Below are positions 7,501 to 13,666 of a stretch of 13,666 bases of DNA, in pieces. The position numbers and the translations under genes are program-made. The notes below the pieces were generated by a model. That model had not been told where the DNA came from. It did no database searches and saw only the letters and a list, made by a program, of their open reading frames with translations. Position 1 is the stretch's first letter. Each line of letters begins with the position of its first letter. Where the stretch lies: positions 1-13,666 of the forward strand of contig CANIZU010000033.1 of the NCBI GenBank assembly GCA_947472115.1. The letters are read 5' to 3'. Source of the DNA: Flavobacteriales bacterium. GTDB taxonomy: Bacteria; Bacteroidota; Bacteroidia; NS11-12g; UBA955.

Positions 7501-7747
7501 TATCAATCCGGTACACTTCGGATGGACAAATCAGCTGCGATTCATTTCTTCTCAATACGCATTTCAGCAGCTTACCGTCTATAACATGAGCGGACAAATG
7601 GTCTTCCAAACCAAAGAAAATTCAGGGGTCCCACCGCAACATCTAACCCCCGGAACCTATTCCTTTGTCGTTGAAGCCAAAAACATCCTAAACCCCCAAG
7701 CCAAAATGCAAACGCTAAGAGGTAAGTGGGTCAATTACGCGAATTAA
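4508..7747 (+). CDS. Large secreted surface protein with T9SS C-terminal sorting domain
   Basis: A 1079-residue protein with a signal peptide (MTKRLLFILFLVINTLQIAKG, cleavage near AYA-AGG at about 25). The mature start AGGEMKVSHIGNNKYLVTL, followed by a cysteine, matches the N-terminal module of many large Bacteroidota T9SS surface proteins, which also end the module with a stretch like FDTLSGDFIFSPANSGDYGV (261-280) and an NEYRRD segment (286-291). About 11 cysteines occur in residues 45-250. The middle (about 320-900) holds Ig-like stretches with recurring DT, CY and CP patterns. A PKD-like domain with the WDFG motif spans about 907-993. The last 80 residues (LTVYNMSGQ, LTPGTYSFVVEA, final basic LRGKWV) fit a type-A T9SS sorting domain, so it should be exported through the outer membrane and surface-anchored or released. 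No catalytic domain is seen; adhesin or matrix roles are plausible. It stands alone, closed by a hairpin terminator. Confidence 0.88.
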   Translation: MTKRLLFILFLVINTLQIAKGAYAAGGEMKVSHIGNNKYLVTLLANKPCASLMSFPTTTTLNVQFGSKGACGTTTLTMSQTSSRETNTKCSTSTGCSVNALTEYTYQCTADLNSTTFTKPLSSGTCKEITFYHNSFYHAFYTLASGVCSDVFLTAATLYVGNLNRCKSKTNIAPVSVFDPTHNLPVYRTAVIAQGMVDTNEYDWLHFVQMPSYAITPYANTTCSYSKSKNYLRPLDPVCVPTTSTSCSYNGSTNPVRGVNFDTLSGDFIFSPANSGDYGVLSYHINEYRRDTTGKWTLICRYFKEVPLYVIDAPADNNNPSISTLVGQPINICVGNNYCNKVIQMNDIMAAPKQSAFDSLLTFTIQNIHGSPFNVYAPNKYTRAFEICWTPKNADTSYVPYLIPIKVVDQHCSPPLEMSYTIQVRVYPIPQATNTVRYLGCNKIEVKTKNLRGGPGAKCLWQISKTGSSFVATSYKDIDTIYIDGMGKYSIKALMSNVGSCFNFYDTTLTLTDTVVDFTLGNYSPIADTFNCPSATFIAKPNKLSYPAGKLSYQWYGIDNNTAYSVGDPRNINKSALQKLGTASSQALSLKKDSIILLSITDSKGCTVTRELRITQIITRDLKWKTKPLAPVCGNAKSIALLDPMNKDMIYGGEQTGIRCLDGKYLDSIGPNNYKIKAPAKPKTTDFIKLTFVATYDTLGCLSRDTNTIDFIYRPQFSLTRNVELCTTTPGLLMEKIVSQSPKKASPFDWTLLSSPAKSNAQIGYTTNTPRKAILLSYPDSIAVGKYKISACANDSALGCRFCDTTIVTSIQLYLAKYQGDTLACPHTTPIELNKGLKIFTGQSADTIYGWKVLSLNGDTSRKQNGFSKGIVNNTFQPAAASGRWLLSFKSSKPCYQESSIAIKVQDTLSITISSNPDTAIMLPKTSFNFTANTQATRIHWDFGTGSPDDTANLNPINWSFANSPANYIVKAQSFHPNGCYGVTTKKVKVVEFSGTNDINPVHFGWTNQLRFISSQYAFQQLTVYNMSGQMVFQTKENSGVPPQHLTPGTYSFVVEAKNILNPQAKMQTLRGKWVNYAN
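7145..7159 (+). repeat. GC-only 6-bp hairpin with TCC loop in the T9SS gene
   Basis: GCGGCC, loop TCC, GGCCGC: six perfect G-C pairs, preceded by more GC-rich bases (CCCGCC) and encoding part of AAASGRW. The surrounding gene is much less GC-rich. Loop and orientation relative to the coding strand are the same as at 4265-4281. Confidence 0.6.
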
Positions 7748-7752
7748 ACAGT

Positions 7753-7784
7753 CCAAAGTTCAACCGATTTCGGTTGAACTTTGG
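7753..7784 (+). terminator. Strong hairpin terminator after the T9SS gene
   Basis: CCAAAGTTCAACCG (7753-7766), loop ATTT, CGGTTGAACTTTGG (7771-7784): a perfect 14-bp stem beginning five bases after the stop codon. There is no T-run behind it, so it may work as a terminator or as a 3'-end stabilising structure. Confidence 0.7.
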
Positions 7785-7798
7785 TACCTAAATAGGTA
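7785..7798 (+). repeat. Second small inverted repeat abutting the terminator
   Basis: TACCT, loop AAAT, AGGTA: a 5-bp stem starting at the base after the main hairpin. Two stacked hairpins may act together at the end of the transcript. It is weak on its own. Confidence 0.35.
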
Positions 7799-7810
7799 AA
7801 CAATCCGTCA

Positions 7811-7844
7811 TTTGGATTTCGTATTTGGTATTATTGTATATTTT
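7811..7844 (+). promoter_or_regulatory. Candidate promoter of the Nudix-regulator operon
   Basis: TTTG (7811-7814) is followed after 22 bases by TATATTTT (7837-7844), one base from the Bacteroidota -7 consensus TAnnTTTG. Transcription would start near 7851, giving a leader of about 29 bases to the ATG at 7880. The -7 element lies inside the inverted repeat at 7832-7850. Confidence 0.42.
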
Positions 7845-7850
7845 ACAATA
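7832..7850. promoter_or_regulatory. Candidate operator: perfect inverted repeat over the -7 element
   Basis: TATTGTA, spacer TATTT, TACAATA: a perfect 7-bp inverted repeat with a 5-base spacer, 19 bp in all, 29 bases before the regulator's start codon. Its centre covers the presumed -7 element, a position where a bound dimer would block transcription. Nudix-related regulators of the NrtR/AraR group bind palindromic sites as dimers. That this repeat is the site is an inference. Confidence 0.5.
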
Positions 7851-7879
7851 TATTCGCCTTTCGCATCGCGAAATATCCC

Positions 7880-8572
7880 ATGGATCCAAACCTTATCCCC
7901 TTTTTTAAAGCCGCTGTTTCCGTAGATAACGTTGTTTTTGGATTCGACCAATCGGGCCTTAAAGTATTGCTCATTTATCGTGGGGCCGACCCTTATCGCA
8001 ACTGTTGGGCACTCCCCGGAGATTTGATTAGTTTGGATTCCGATCTCTCCTCCTCCGCAGAAAAAGTACTCCAAGACCTAACCGGGCTAGATAAAGTCTA
8101 TATGGAGCAAATTCATACTTTTGGAAAGGTTGACCGACATCCATTTGGTCGCGTATTCACAGTGGCCTATTTCGCATTAATAAAAATTGAGGATTACAAC
8201 ATCCACCCATCTTCGTGGGCCGAGGAAGCCGCCTGGTTCCCTATTTCAGAAATCCCAGATCTTCCTTTCGATCACAATGAAATCCTCCTGTTTGCCAAAG
8301 ACCAGCTGAAAACCAAAATCCGACGTCAGCCCATTGGCTTTGAACTACTCCCAAAATATTTTACGCTCACCGAACTACAAAAACTCTACGAATCAATTCT
8401 AGAAACCGAGTTCGACGTGCGAAACTTTCGAAAAAAAATCCTTTCCATGGATTTCATCACCGATACCGGACTAAAACAATCTTGCGTCACCCATAGACCT
8501 GCAAAATTGTTCAAGTACAACGCAAAAAAATATAGCAAAATTTCTAGCAGCGACTTTGCTTTTGACCTTTAA
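7880..8572 (+). CDS. Nudix-related transcriptional regulator (NrtR/AraR-type)
   Basis: A 230-residue cytosolic DNA-binding protein with an N-terminal Nudix-like ligand domain (about 10-140) and a C-terminal winged helix (about 153-215). In the NrtR family the Nudix domain senses a ligand (ADP-ribose in NrtR itself, arabinose in Bacteroides AraR), and related members control sugar operons. The Nudix box at 47-70 (GDLISL then VLQDLTGL) lacks the REUxEE catalytic residues, so hydrolysis is unlikely and sensing likely. The C-terminal part has PIGFELLPKYFTLTELQKLY, the NFRKKIL recognition-helix region and RPAKLFKYNAKKY, all typical of the regulator group. It is the first gene of an operon whose next gene is a glycoside hydrolase, pointing to a sugar ligand. 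A palindrome on its own promoter suggests autoregulation. The ligand is unknown. Confidence 0.88.
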   Translation: MDPNLIPFFKAAVSVDNVVFGFDQSGLKVLLIYRGADPYRNCWALPGDLISLDSDLSSSAEKVLQDLTGLDKVYMEQIHTFGKVDRHPFGRVFTVAYFALIKIEDYNIHPSSWAEEAAWFPISEIPDLPFDHNEILLFAKDQLKTKIRRQPIGFELLPKYFTLTELQKLYESILETEFDVRNFRKKILSMDFITDTGLKQSCVTHRPAKLFKYNAKKYSKISSSDFAFDL

Positions 8573-8582
8573 TACCAGAACC

Positions 8583-9932
8583 TTGAAGTACTTAATCGCC
8601 CTCATAGCATTCACAATTTCCATCCATTCGCAGGCCCAAGCCGTAAAAGTAGAGGTGCGCCAAACCCCAAAGGGCTGGGAAATGCTGCGCGATGGCAAAC
8701 CCTACTACGTTAAAGGTGCCGGGGGCGATACCCACCTAGATGTAGTCGTGAATATTGGCGGAAATTCCATCAGAACTTGGGGCGTTGAAGAAGCACAAAC
8801 CATCCTCGACAATGCACAAAAACATGGACTCACGGTGATGCTTGGGATGTGGTTGCAGCATGAACGACATGGATTTGATTATAGCAACAAGGCCAAAGTA
8901 GAAAAGCAACTCAATCACTTTAAAAGCGTCATCGATCAATTCAAAAACCATCCCGCACTACTCATGTGGGGCATTGGCAATGAAGTCGACCTATTTTACT
9001 CCAATACCCGCGTTTGGGACGCCATTCAAGACATCGCCAAATATGCGCATCAAGTTGACCCAAATCACCCTACTTCTACGGTTACAGCTGGTTTGGACTC
9101 GATGGAGGTGGCACTGATTAAACAAAAAGCTCCAGACATTGACGTATACTGCGTAAACACTTATGGTGATATTGGCAACGTACCTTACAACATCAGAAAA
9201 TGGGGCTGGACCGGACCCTATATGATCACCGAATGGGGACCCAACGGTCACTGGGAATCACCGAACACTCCTTGGGGTGCAGCCATCGAACAAAGTAGCC
9301 TCGAAAAAGCTGAAGTCTACAACAAACGATACACCAACTACATCGCAGCCAATCCCCACGATTGCATTGGCTCCTATGTCTTTTTATGGGGACAAAAGCA
9401 GGAATATACACTTACCTGGTATGGACTTTTCACCAAAGAAGGCAAACCCACCCAAGCCATTGATGCACTACAAATTGCATGGAGTAGTCAGAGCCCAACT
9501 ACATCAACGCCCAGCATTGCCAACCTGTTTATCAACGGCAAAAATGCTTACAGTGGACTTCATGTGCCCGCCAATTCCATCAACCAAGCTTTCGCCGATG
9601 CCTATTTAATTCAATATAACCAAACGCAGAACGACACGAACAATTTGCATTGTAGTTGGAAGATTTTGGCGGAGAGCAACGACAAAAAAGCCGGCGGTGA
9701 TTTAGAAAATGAGGCCTCCGAAATTCCAGGTCTGATAAAAAAAGGCAAAACAAAACAAATTCAGTTCAAAGCGCCCAACGAAGAAGGTGCCTACCGACTT
9801 TTTGTAACGATCGAATACCAAAACAAAATTGCTTACGCCAATTACCCCTTTTATGTCGATGCGAGCGCGAACTCAACCAAACCGAAAGCCATCCGCGTAA
9901 AAAAATTCACCATGGACAGTTTTAATCCATAA
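8583..9932 (+). CDS. Exported TIM-barrel glycoside hydrolase (GH2-like, clan GH-A type)
   Basis: About 449 residues from TTG 8583, chosen because it gives a clean signal peptide (MKYLIALIAFTISIHSQAQA) 10 bases after the regulator's stop. A TTG at 8556 is possible but would overlap that gene and add nine residues. The catalytic barrel (about 25-300) shows GGNSIRTWG, HGLTVMLGMWL, MWGIGNEVD with the presumed acid/base Glu 134, and MITEWGPNG with the presumed nucleophile Glu 217: the paired NE and TEWG glutamates of clan GH-A retaining enzymes. The C-terminal 130 residues form a probable beta-sandwich (GAYRLFVTIEYQNKIAYANY). The usual GH2 N-terminal sandwich domains are absent, so a family other than GH2 proper is possible. 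It should act in the periplasm or at the surface. Beta-glucan or mannan-type substrates are possible, not shown. It lies four bases before the outer-membrane protein gene. Confidence 0.85.
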   Translation: MKYLIALIAFTISIHSQAQAVKVEVRQTPKGWEMLRDGKPYYVKGAGGDTHLDVVVNIGGNSIRTWGVEEAQTILDNAQKHGLTVMLGMWLQHERHGFDYSNKAKVEKQLNHFKSVIDQFKNHPALLMWGIGNEVDLFYSNTRVWDAIQDIAKYAHQVDPNHPTSTVTAGLDSMEVALIKQKAPDIDVYCVNTYGDIGNVPYNIRKWGWTGPYMITEWGPNGHWESPNTPWGAAIEQSSLEKAEVYNKRYTNYIAANPHDCIGSYVFLWGQKQEYTLTWYGLFTKEGKPTQAIDALQIAWSSQSPTTSTPSIANLFINGKNAYSGLHVPANSINQAFADAYLIQYNQTQNDTNNLHCSWKILAESNDKKAGGDLENEASEIPGLIKKGKTKQIQFKAPNEEGAYRLFVTIEYQNKIAYANYPFYVDASANSTKPKAIRVKKFTMDSFNP

Positions 9933-9936
9933 GCCC

Positions 9937-11802
9937 ATGAAAAGATCTTTACTTACAATCGCATTTTGGGGAATCGTAACGGCGAATGCTTTTGCGCAAA
10001 TCACAAATACAATTTATCCTTTGGGGGTTTATCCCAAGCAAGCACCGGAGAAGTTGGAAAGATTTACCATTTCAGGGTACTACCGCTTTATTACCAACGT
10101 GAGATATCTTCAAAATTCACAAGATATGCTCGCCCGTGGCAGCTACACGGAGCAAGCCAAAACGCCAACTCACATCTTCGTAGGCGACGATGCACAAATC
10201 CCCCAACTCATGCTAAATATGGGCGGGAGCATCACCCCAAGCACAAGATTTTCTACCGATTTCTATCTCTGGACACCAATGACCGGCGCAGGTCAAGCCG
10301 AAAATGTAAAAGGCCTAAACCTGGGTGTTAGCCTCACCGGAACCCACGATTTCCAAAAAGGAAGCCTCAATGTAATTGCAGGAGGTATCAATTGGTACGC
10401 CCTTACGCCATTCACCTTTCACACCAATCCAGGCTTCAATCGATATTCCATCTTCGAAAGGAACCCTTGGGATCCGCAAACACAAAACATCGCCGACCGC
10501 TATAATAACTTCTACACCAATGGAGCGCTGAACCAAGATACGAGATGGGGACGACAAGCTTTTCAGGGAATCATCCTTGAGGCGAACGACATGCCAAAAA
10601 ACCTCTCCGGGGTAATCATGTTTGGCAAAACACAACTGAATGGCGGAATGGCGCCCTTACCCAATCAATCATATGGCGGAAAATTGAAGAAAACGGTTGG
10701 CAACCACTACATCAGCCTCAATACATTTAACAACCAGACCTATTCCGACAGCCTTCTTACCCATGGCGTGGGATTCAATATGCATACCGCCGAATTCCAA
10801 ATCAAAAAACGCATTTTAACCATTTACGGTGAAGTGGGCAGCGGACGATATTTCAGTCCAACCCTAGCCAAAGGATGGGGCGAAGCCATCGACCTAAAAC
10901 TCAGCTTCCCAAAAACCACAACAGGGATTCCAATTTTAATTCGATATTACCGCGTGAGTCCGAGGGTTTTGAATAACTCATCCGTATTTTGGAATTCATC
11001 CATTCGCGAAGGAAACGTAAGCAGTTCTAGCAGCTCAGACCAACTCGTTTTGGTGCCATTTTCCAGCGCGATGGTGCCCGTGGGGCAAATCACCAACAAT
11101 AGAACCGGCATCGAATTGAATACAGAATTTGAAATAGGAAAACTAAAAACGAGCATCGGCTACACAAACGCCAACGAAATCGAGAATATCTCTTCGCAAT
11201 TAACCTACTCCCACCCTGTCAACAACCTCGCACTCTCTCGCTTCTGGCGATGGGGATTCCCGGCCAATGTCGGCCCCTACCAAAACCTAACCAAAGTGTA
11301 TCGAGGGGTATTTGAAACCGTAAATCTGACCGATGGCACCCCCACCGGCACTCCTTTGTATAAAAAGTATTTCAACAACATCGAAGTGAATGCGAAATAC
11401 AAAACCCGACTTGCCTACAGAGATTTATATATCAACTACTTAGGATCTTATGCATCGGTGCAAAGAAAGCGTTCCGCCGTAACCGTTTTCACCGAAGAAG
11501 CTTATTTGAGAACCTATTACCACCAACTAGAAGCCTATTATCACCTATCGCCAAAGGTCGTTTTTGCCAATTATGTTGGTTGGGAACGAATCATCGCCAA
11601 TTACAATACCACCGTTGATGCCATCAGCCGTCGTCCTCGAAACCAGGAAGGATGGGGATTGGCAACAGGCTTCGATATCCAAATGAGCAAAGGAGCAGGT
11701 CTTTATATCCGTCAACGATGGATGAATTACCAAGACCGCAGTTTTAACAAAGACCAATACAAAGGCTGGGAAACCACCGTTGAAATCAAAATTTTCTTCT
11801 AA
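9937..11802 (+). CDS. Outer-membrane beta-barrel protein, copy 1
   Basis: A 621-residue protein with signal peptide MKRSLLTIAFWGIVTANAFA, then a long series of alternating hydrophobic/polar strands ending in the aromatic tail EIKIFF, the usual end of an outer-membrane barrel. There is no TonB box, plug or SusC-like carboxypeptidase domain. Motifs shared with the next gene include GGINWYALTPFTF (149-161), the NNFYT and RWGRQAFQG stretch (190-211) and GEVGSGRY (298-305). It carries a run of six serines at about 365-370 with mixed codons. The start is four bases after the hydrolase stop and its stop overlaps the next gene (TAATG), so it is in the operon. Role unknown; channel, export or surface-display function for a glycan is plausible from context. 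Confidence 0.72.
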   Translation: MKRSLLTIAFWGIVTANAFAQITNTIYPLGVYPKQAPEKLERFTISGYYRFITNVRYLQNSQDMLARGSYTEQAKTPTHIFVGDDAQIPQLMLNMGGSITPSTRFSTDFYLWTPMTGAGQAENVKGLNLGVSLTGTHDFQKGSLNVIAGGINWYALTPFTFHTNPGFNRYSIFERNPWDPQTQNIADRYNNFYTNGALNQDTRWGRQAFQGIILEANDMPKNLSGVIMFGKTQLNGGMAPLPNQSYGGKLKKTVGNHYISLNTFNNQTYSDSLLTHGVGFNMHTAEFQIKKRILTIYGEVGSGRYFSPTLAKGWGEAIDLKLSFPKTTTGIPILIRYYRVSPRVLNNSSVFWNSSIREGNVSSSSSSDQLVLVPFSSAMVPVGQITNNRTGIELNTEFEIGKLKTSIGYTNANEIENISSQLTYSHPVNNLALSRFWRWGFPANVGPYQNLTKVYRGVFETVNLTDGTPTGTPLYKKYFNNIEVNAKYKTRLAYRDLYINYLGSYASVQRKRSAVTVFTEEAYLRTYYHQLEAYYHLSPKVVFANYVGWERIIANYNTTVDAISRRPRNQEGWGLATGFDIQMSKGAGLYIRQRWMNYQDRSFNKDQYKGWETTVEIKIFF

Positions 11803-13532
11803 TGCAACAATCCATGAAACGATTATACACCCTTTCCACCGTCCTTTTCGCAACCCTAATCGCCAATACCACCCTTGGCCAAACAGGACCCAAAGTGCGA
11901 TTCACCGGCGGCGCAAGATCAATTATCTCCAATGCCGATATTCAGGTAAACGATACGATACCGGATAAAACCACAGCCAAAAAAGCCGTTGGCGGTTATG
12001 CGCTCGTTGATTTGGGATTTAATATCAGCCCCAACAAGAACACCGAAATTCTGGGAATGATCCGCATCAACAATAAATACGGCGGATTCTATGGCGCTGG
12101 AGTGGCTTTCGATGTGCGTCAGCTCTGGGTAAAAGGCATCATCGCCGATGTAGTTCGATACCAACTGGGCGATATCAACCTAAAACAAACCCCCTTTACT
12201 CTTTACAACCACAATGAGGATCAGCTAATCAGCCAGCCGGGTGTTTTTCAGCTGCAGCGCGATATCGTGAATTACGAAACCTTTTATAAATCAAATACTT
12301 GGCGACAACAGGGCTTGTCGTTGGATTGGGGATTGCAGTTCAATAAATTCGTCAAAGAACTCAACGTAAACGCCTACCTCACCCGTCAGAATGCCACCAA
12401 TTTCGGAAACGTACAAGACCGGTTATTTGGAGGTTCTACCATTGATTTAATGCAAAGCAATCATTTCAGCATTGCCTATAACCTGGCCGCTCTGTTTGAT
12501 GTCAAAGGCACCGCTTTGGATACCAACGTATTCAGCAATATCGTCAACACGATGACCTTCCGCTACAACAACAAAATCGGGAAACTCAATGCCAAACTTC
12601 AAGGCGAATTCGGGAATTCACGTTACCATTACACCATCGATACCACCGCCCCGACGCTCACCGACTTCTTCATGAACCCCACTTTTTCCCTTTCCCCAGA
12701 AAGCAAACAATGGGAAGCCGAACTCGGATATTTGAATGTGGGTCCTGATTTTAGAAGCCCTGGAGCGCAAAGCAAACGCGTGGATTACAACGCCCAATCC
12801 AATTTCTTCAACCGATATAAGCAAACCCAGGTGGATCGACCGCTAAACTTTGGAGATATCACCAGCAACAGCCTTTTGTACCGCACCGGCATCAACCCAA
12901 AACTTATGGCATACAATCCGTTGATTAACAATGTATTGCCCTATGGACAAGCTACATTTAACCGACAAGGATTGTACCTAAAAGGAAAATACAACACCCA
13001 AAACGAGGTGATACAGTCGGAATTCAGCCACCACCAACTCAAAGAAATCCGCGGTCAAGGCACATCGGCATTGAAATCGTTTATGATGACCCGCCTTCAA
13101 TTGGGCGCCAACCTTGGAAAGTATTTCCATTGGGATCGCGTTGCTAAATTATCGGCTTCCGCCTGCTATCAAAGCACACAAAGGACAGGGAAATTCGCCT
13201 TCGAATCCGTTGATCTCACGTCTTTTCAAACAGGAATGGGTGCCGAATTCGAACTTTTGCCTAGCATGGATTTGATGATTGGCTATACCACGCTTCAAGG
13301 TAAGGGCAATGATTTATTCTCTGATCGCAACGGCTTTACCGAAGTCATCGACTTTAGCAAATACAACGTGGATTTGAATCAAACCGTTACCGCCGCAGGA
13401 ATTCGCTTCCGATTTGGTGAAAAAGCCTATTTGGCCGGCCTTTACCAACAATCGAATTACCAAGACAAAATGCACTCCTTCAACAACTACAAGATCAACC
13501 AATGGATGGTTGTTTACAATATGACCTTTTAA
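11802..13532 (+). CDS. Outer-membrane beta-barrel protein, copy 2 (diverged paralogue)
   Basis: A 576-residue protein (572 if it begins at ATG 11814) with signal peptide MKRLYTLSTVLFATLIANTTLG and many amphipathic beta-strands, ending VVYNMTF with a terminal Phe as in outer-membrane barrels. It parallels the preceding gene product at GDINLKQTPFTLY (123-135), FYKSNTWRQQGLSL (161-174) and GEFGNSRY (268-275). It also has NVGPDFRSPGAQ (about 312-323), a stretch seen in Bacteroidota barrel proteins. The first ATG overlaps the upstream stop as TAATG, a classic translational-coupling junction; the ATG at 11814 matches the signal peptide better. The lipoprotein gene follows nine bases later. The pair may form a heteromeric outer-membrane complex; no function is established. 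Confidence 0.72.
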   Translation: MQQSMKRLYTLSTVLFATLIANTTLGQTGPKVRFTGGARSIISNADIQVNDTIPDKTTAKKAVGGYALVDLGFNISPNKNTEILGMIRINNKYGGFYGAGVAFDVRQLWVKGIIADVVRYQLGDINLKQTPFTLYNHNEDQLISQPGVFQLQRDIVNYETFYKSNTWRQQGLSLDWGLQFNKFVKELNVNAYLTRQNATNFGNVQDRLFGGSTIDLMQSNHFSIAYNLAALFDVKGTALDTNVFSNIVNTMTFRYNNKIGKLNAKLQGEFGNSRYHYTIDTTAPTLTDFFMNPTFSLSPESKQWEAELGYLNVGPDFRSPGAQSKRVDYNAQSNFFNRYKQTQVDRPLNFGDITSNSLLYRTGINPKLMAYNPLINNVLPYGQATFNRQGLYLKGKYNTQNEVIQSEFSHHQLKEIRGQGTSALKSFMMTRLQLGANLGKYFHWDRVAKLSASACYQSTQRTGKFAFESVDLTSFQTGMGAEFELLPSMDLMIGYTTLQGKGNDLFSDRNGFTEVIDFSKYNVDLNQTVTAAGIRFRFGEKAYLAGLYQQSNYQDKMHSFNNYKINQWMVVYNMTF

Positions 13533-13541
13533 TCCCTAGCG

Positions 13542-13666
13542 ATGAAAAAACACATTCTTACCCTCGCCCTTGCCGCTACCTTGCTCGCATCAAGCTGTAA
13601 GCGAAACAACAGTTCATTCGATGGTCCTAGCCTCAGCGATCTCAACGGTCAGTTTGGTATGTTACA
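13542..13666 (+). CDS. Lipoprotein, N-terminal fragment (runs off right edge)
   Basis: Forty-one codons are present. MKKHILTLALAATLLASSC is a lipoprotein signal peptide with lipobox LASSC and lipidated Cys19. The next residues KRNNSS then FDGPSLSDLNGQFGM are polar. Residues after the Cys do not show the acidic surface-export signal (typically KDDE-like) of many Bacteroidota surface lipoproteins; they are basic/polar, so periplasmic-facing anchoring is possible. The gene starts nine bases after the barrel gene and is the fifth member of the operon so far. Its family and function cannot be read from this piece. Confidence 0.8.
   Translation, partial: MKKHILTLALAATLLASSCKRNNSSFDGPSLSDLNGQFGML

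Noticed and set aside
7808..8074. Minus-strand open frame of 88 codons overlapping the regulator promoter and Nudix domain
   Set aside because: Opposes a well-supported gene, shows no family motif, and would end in the operator region. Shadow frame.
9277..9609. Plus-strand 110-codon frame within the glycoside hydrolase gene
   Set aside because: It lies wholly inside the hydrolase in another frame, is Pro/Ser/Thr-rich from frame-shifted codons, and has no start context.
11020..11037. Six-serine run in the first barrel protein as a possible slippage tract
   Set aside because: The codons are mixed AGC, AGT, TCT and TCA, so there is no simple DNA repeat to slip.
12605..12618. Two GAATTC sites close together in the second barrel gene
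   Set aside because: A short chance repeat within coding sequence with no wider structure.

Overview
The window looks like chromosomal DNA from a Bacteroidota species, probably a free-living, T9SS-bearing lineage. Four things point there: a secreted protein with a type IX secretion C-terminal sorting domain, a promoter element matching the Bacteroidota -7 consensus TAnnTTTG (4454-4461, minus strand), a lipoprotein signal of the SSC type, and a bacilliredoxin of the BrxA/BrxB family. Base composition is moderate. I see no rRNA, tRNA, CRISPR array, transposase or integrase.

Layout. (1) Positions 1-157, minus strand: probable N-terminus of an exported protein that runs off the left edge. A roughly 200-base AT-rich intergenic stretch follows, with candidate divergent promoters. 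(2) 364-1583, plus strand: housekeeping pair gmk (guanylate kinase) and nadD (nicotinate-nucleotide adenylyltransferase), 11 bases apart. (3) 4433-1524, minus strand: a probable four-gene operon encoding bacilliredoxin, inositol-monophosphatase-family phosphatase, LysE-family exporter and bile-acid:Na+ symporter family transporter. Its last gene overlaps the end of nadD tail to tail by 60 bases. (4) 4508-7747, plus strand: a 1079-residue secreted surface protein with signal peptide, Ig/PKD-like regions and a T9SS sorting domain, closed by a strong hairpin. (5) 7880 to the right edge, plus strand: a tightly packed operon of a Nudix-related (NrtR/AraR-type) regulator, an exported TIM-barrel glycoside hydrolase, two related outer-membrane beta-barrel proteins and the start of a lipoprotein.

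Region 5 is the most interesting. The regulator has lost the catalytic residues of its Nudix box. A perfect 7-bp inverted repeat (7832-7850) lies on the -7 element of its presumed promoter, which suggests autoregulation by a sugar-type ligand. The operon makes an exported glycan-active enzyme plus two paralogous outer-membrane barrels and a lipoprotein, but the visible part has no SusC/SusD pair. It may therefore be an unusual, non-Sus glycan locus, for uptake, surface remodelling or export. The substrate cannot be read from the sequence.

Beyond genes, several perfect hairpins sit inside coding sequence: a 13-bp stem with a GAAA loop in the symporter gene, and two GC-rich stems with a TCC loop in the bacilliredoxin and T9SS genes.
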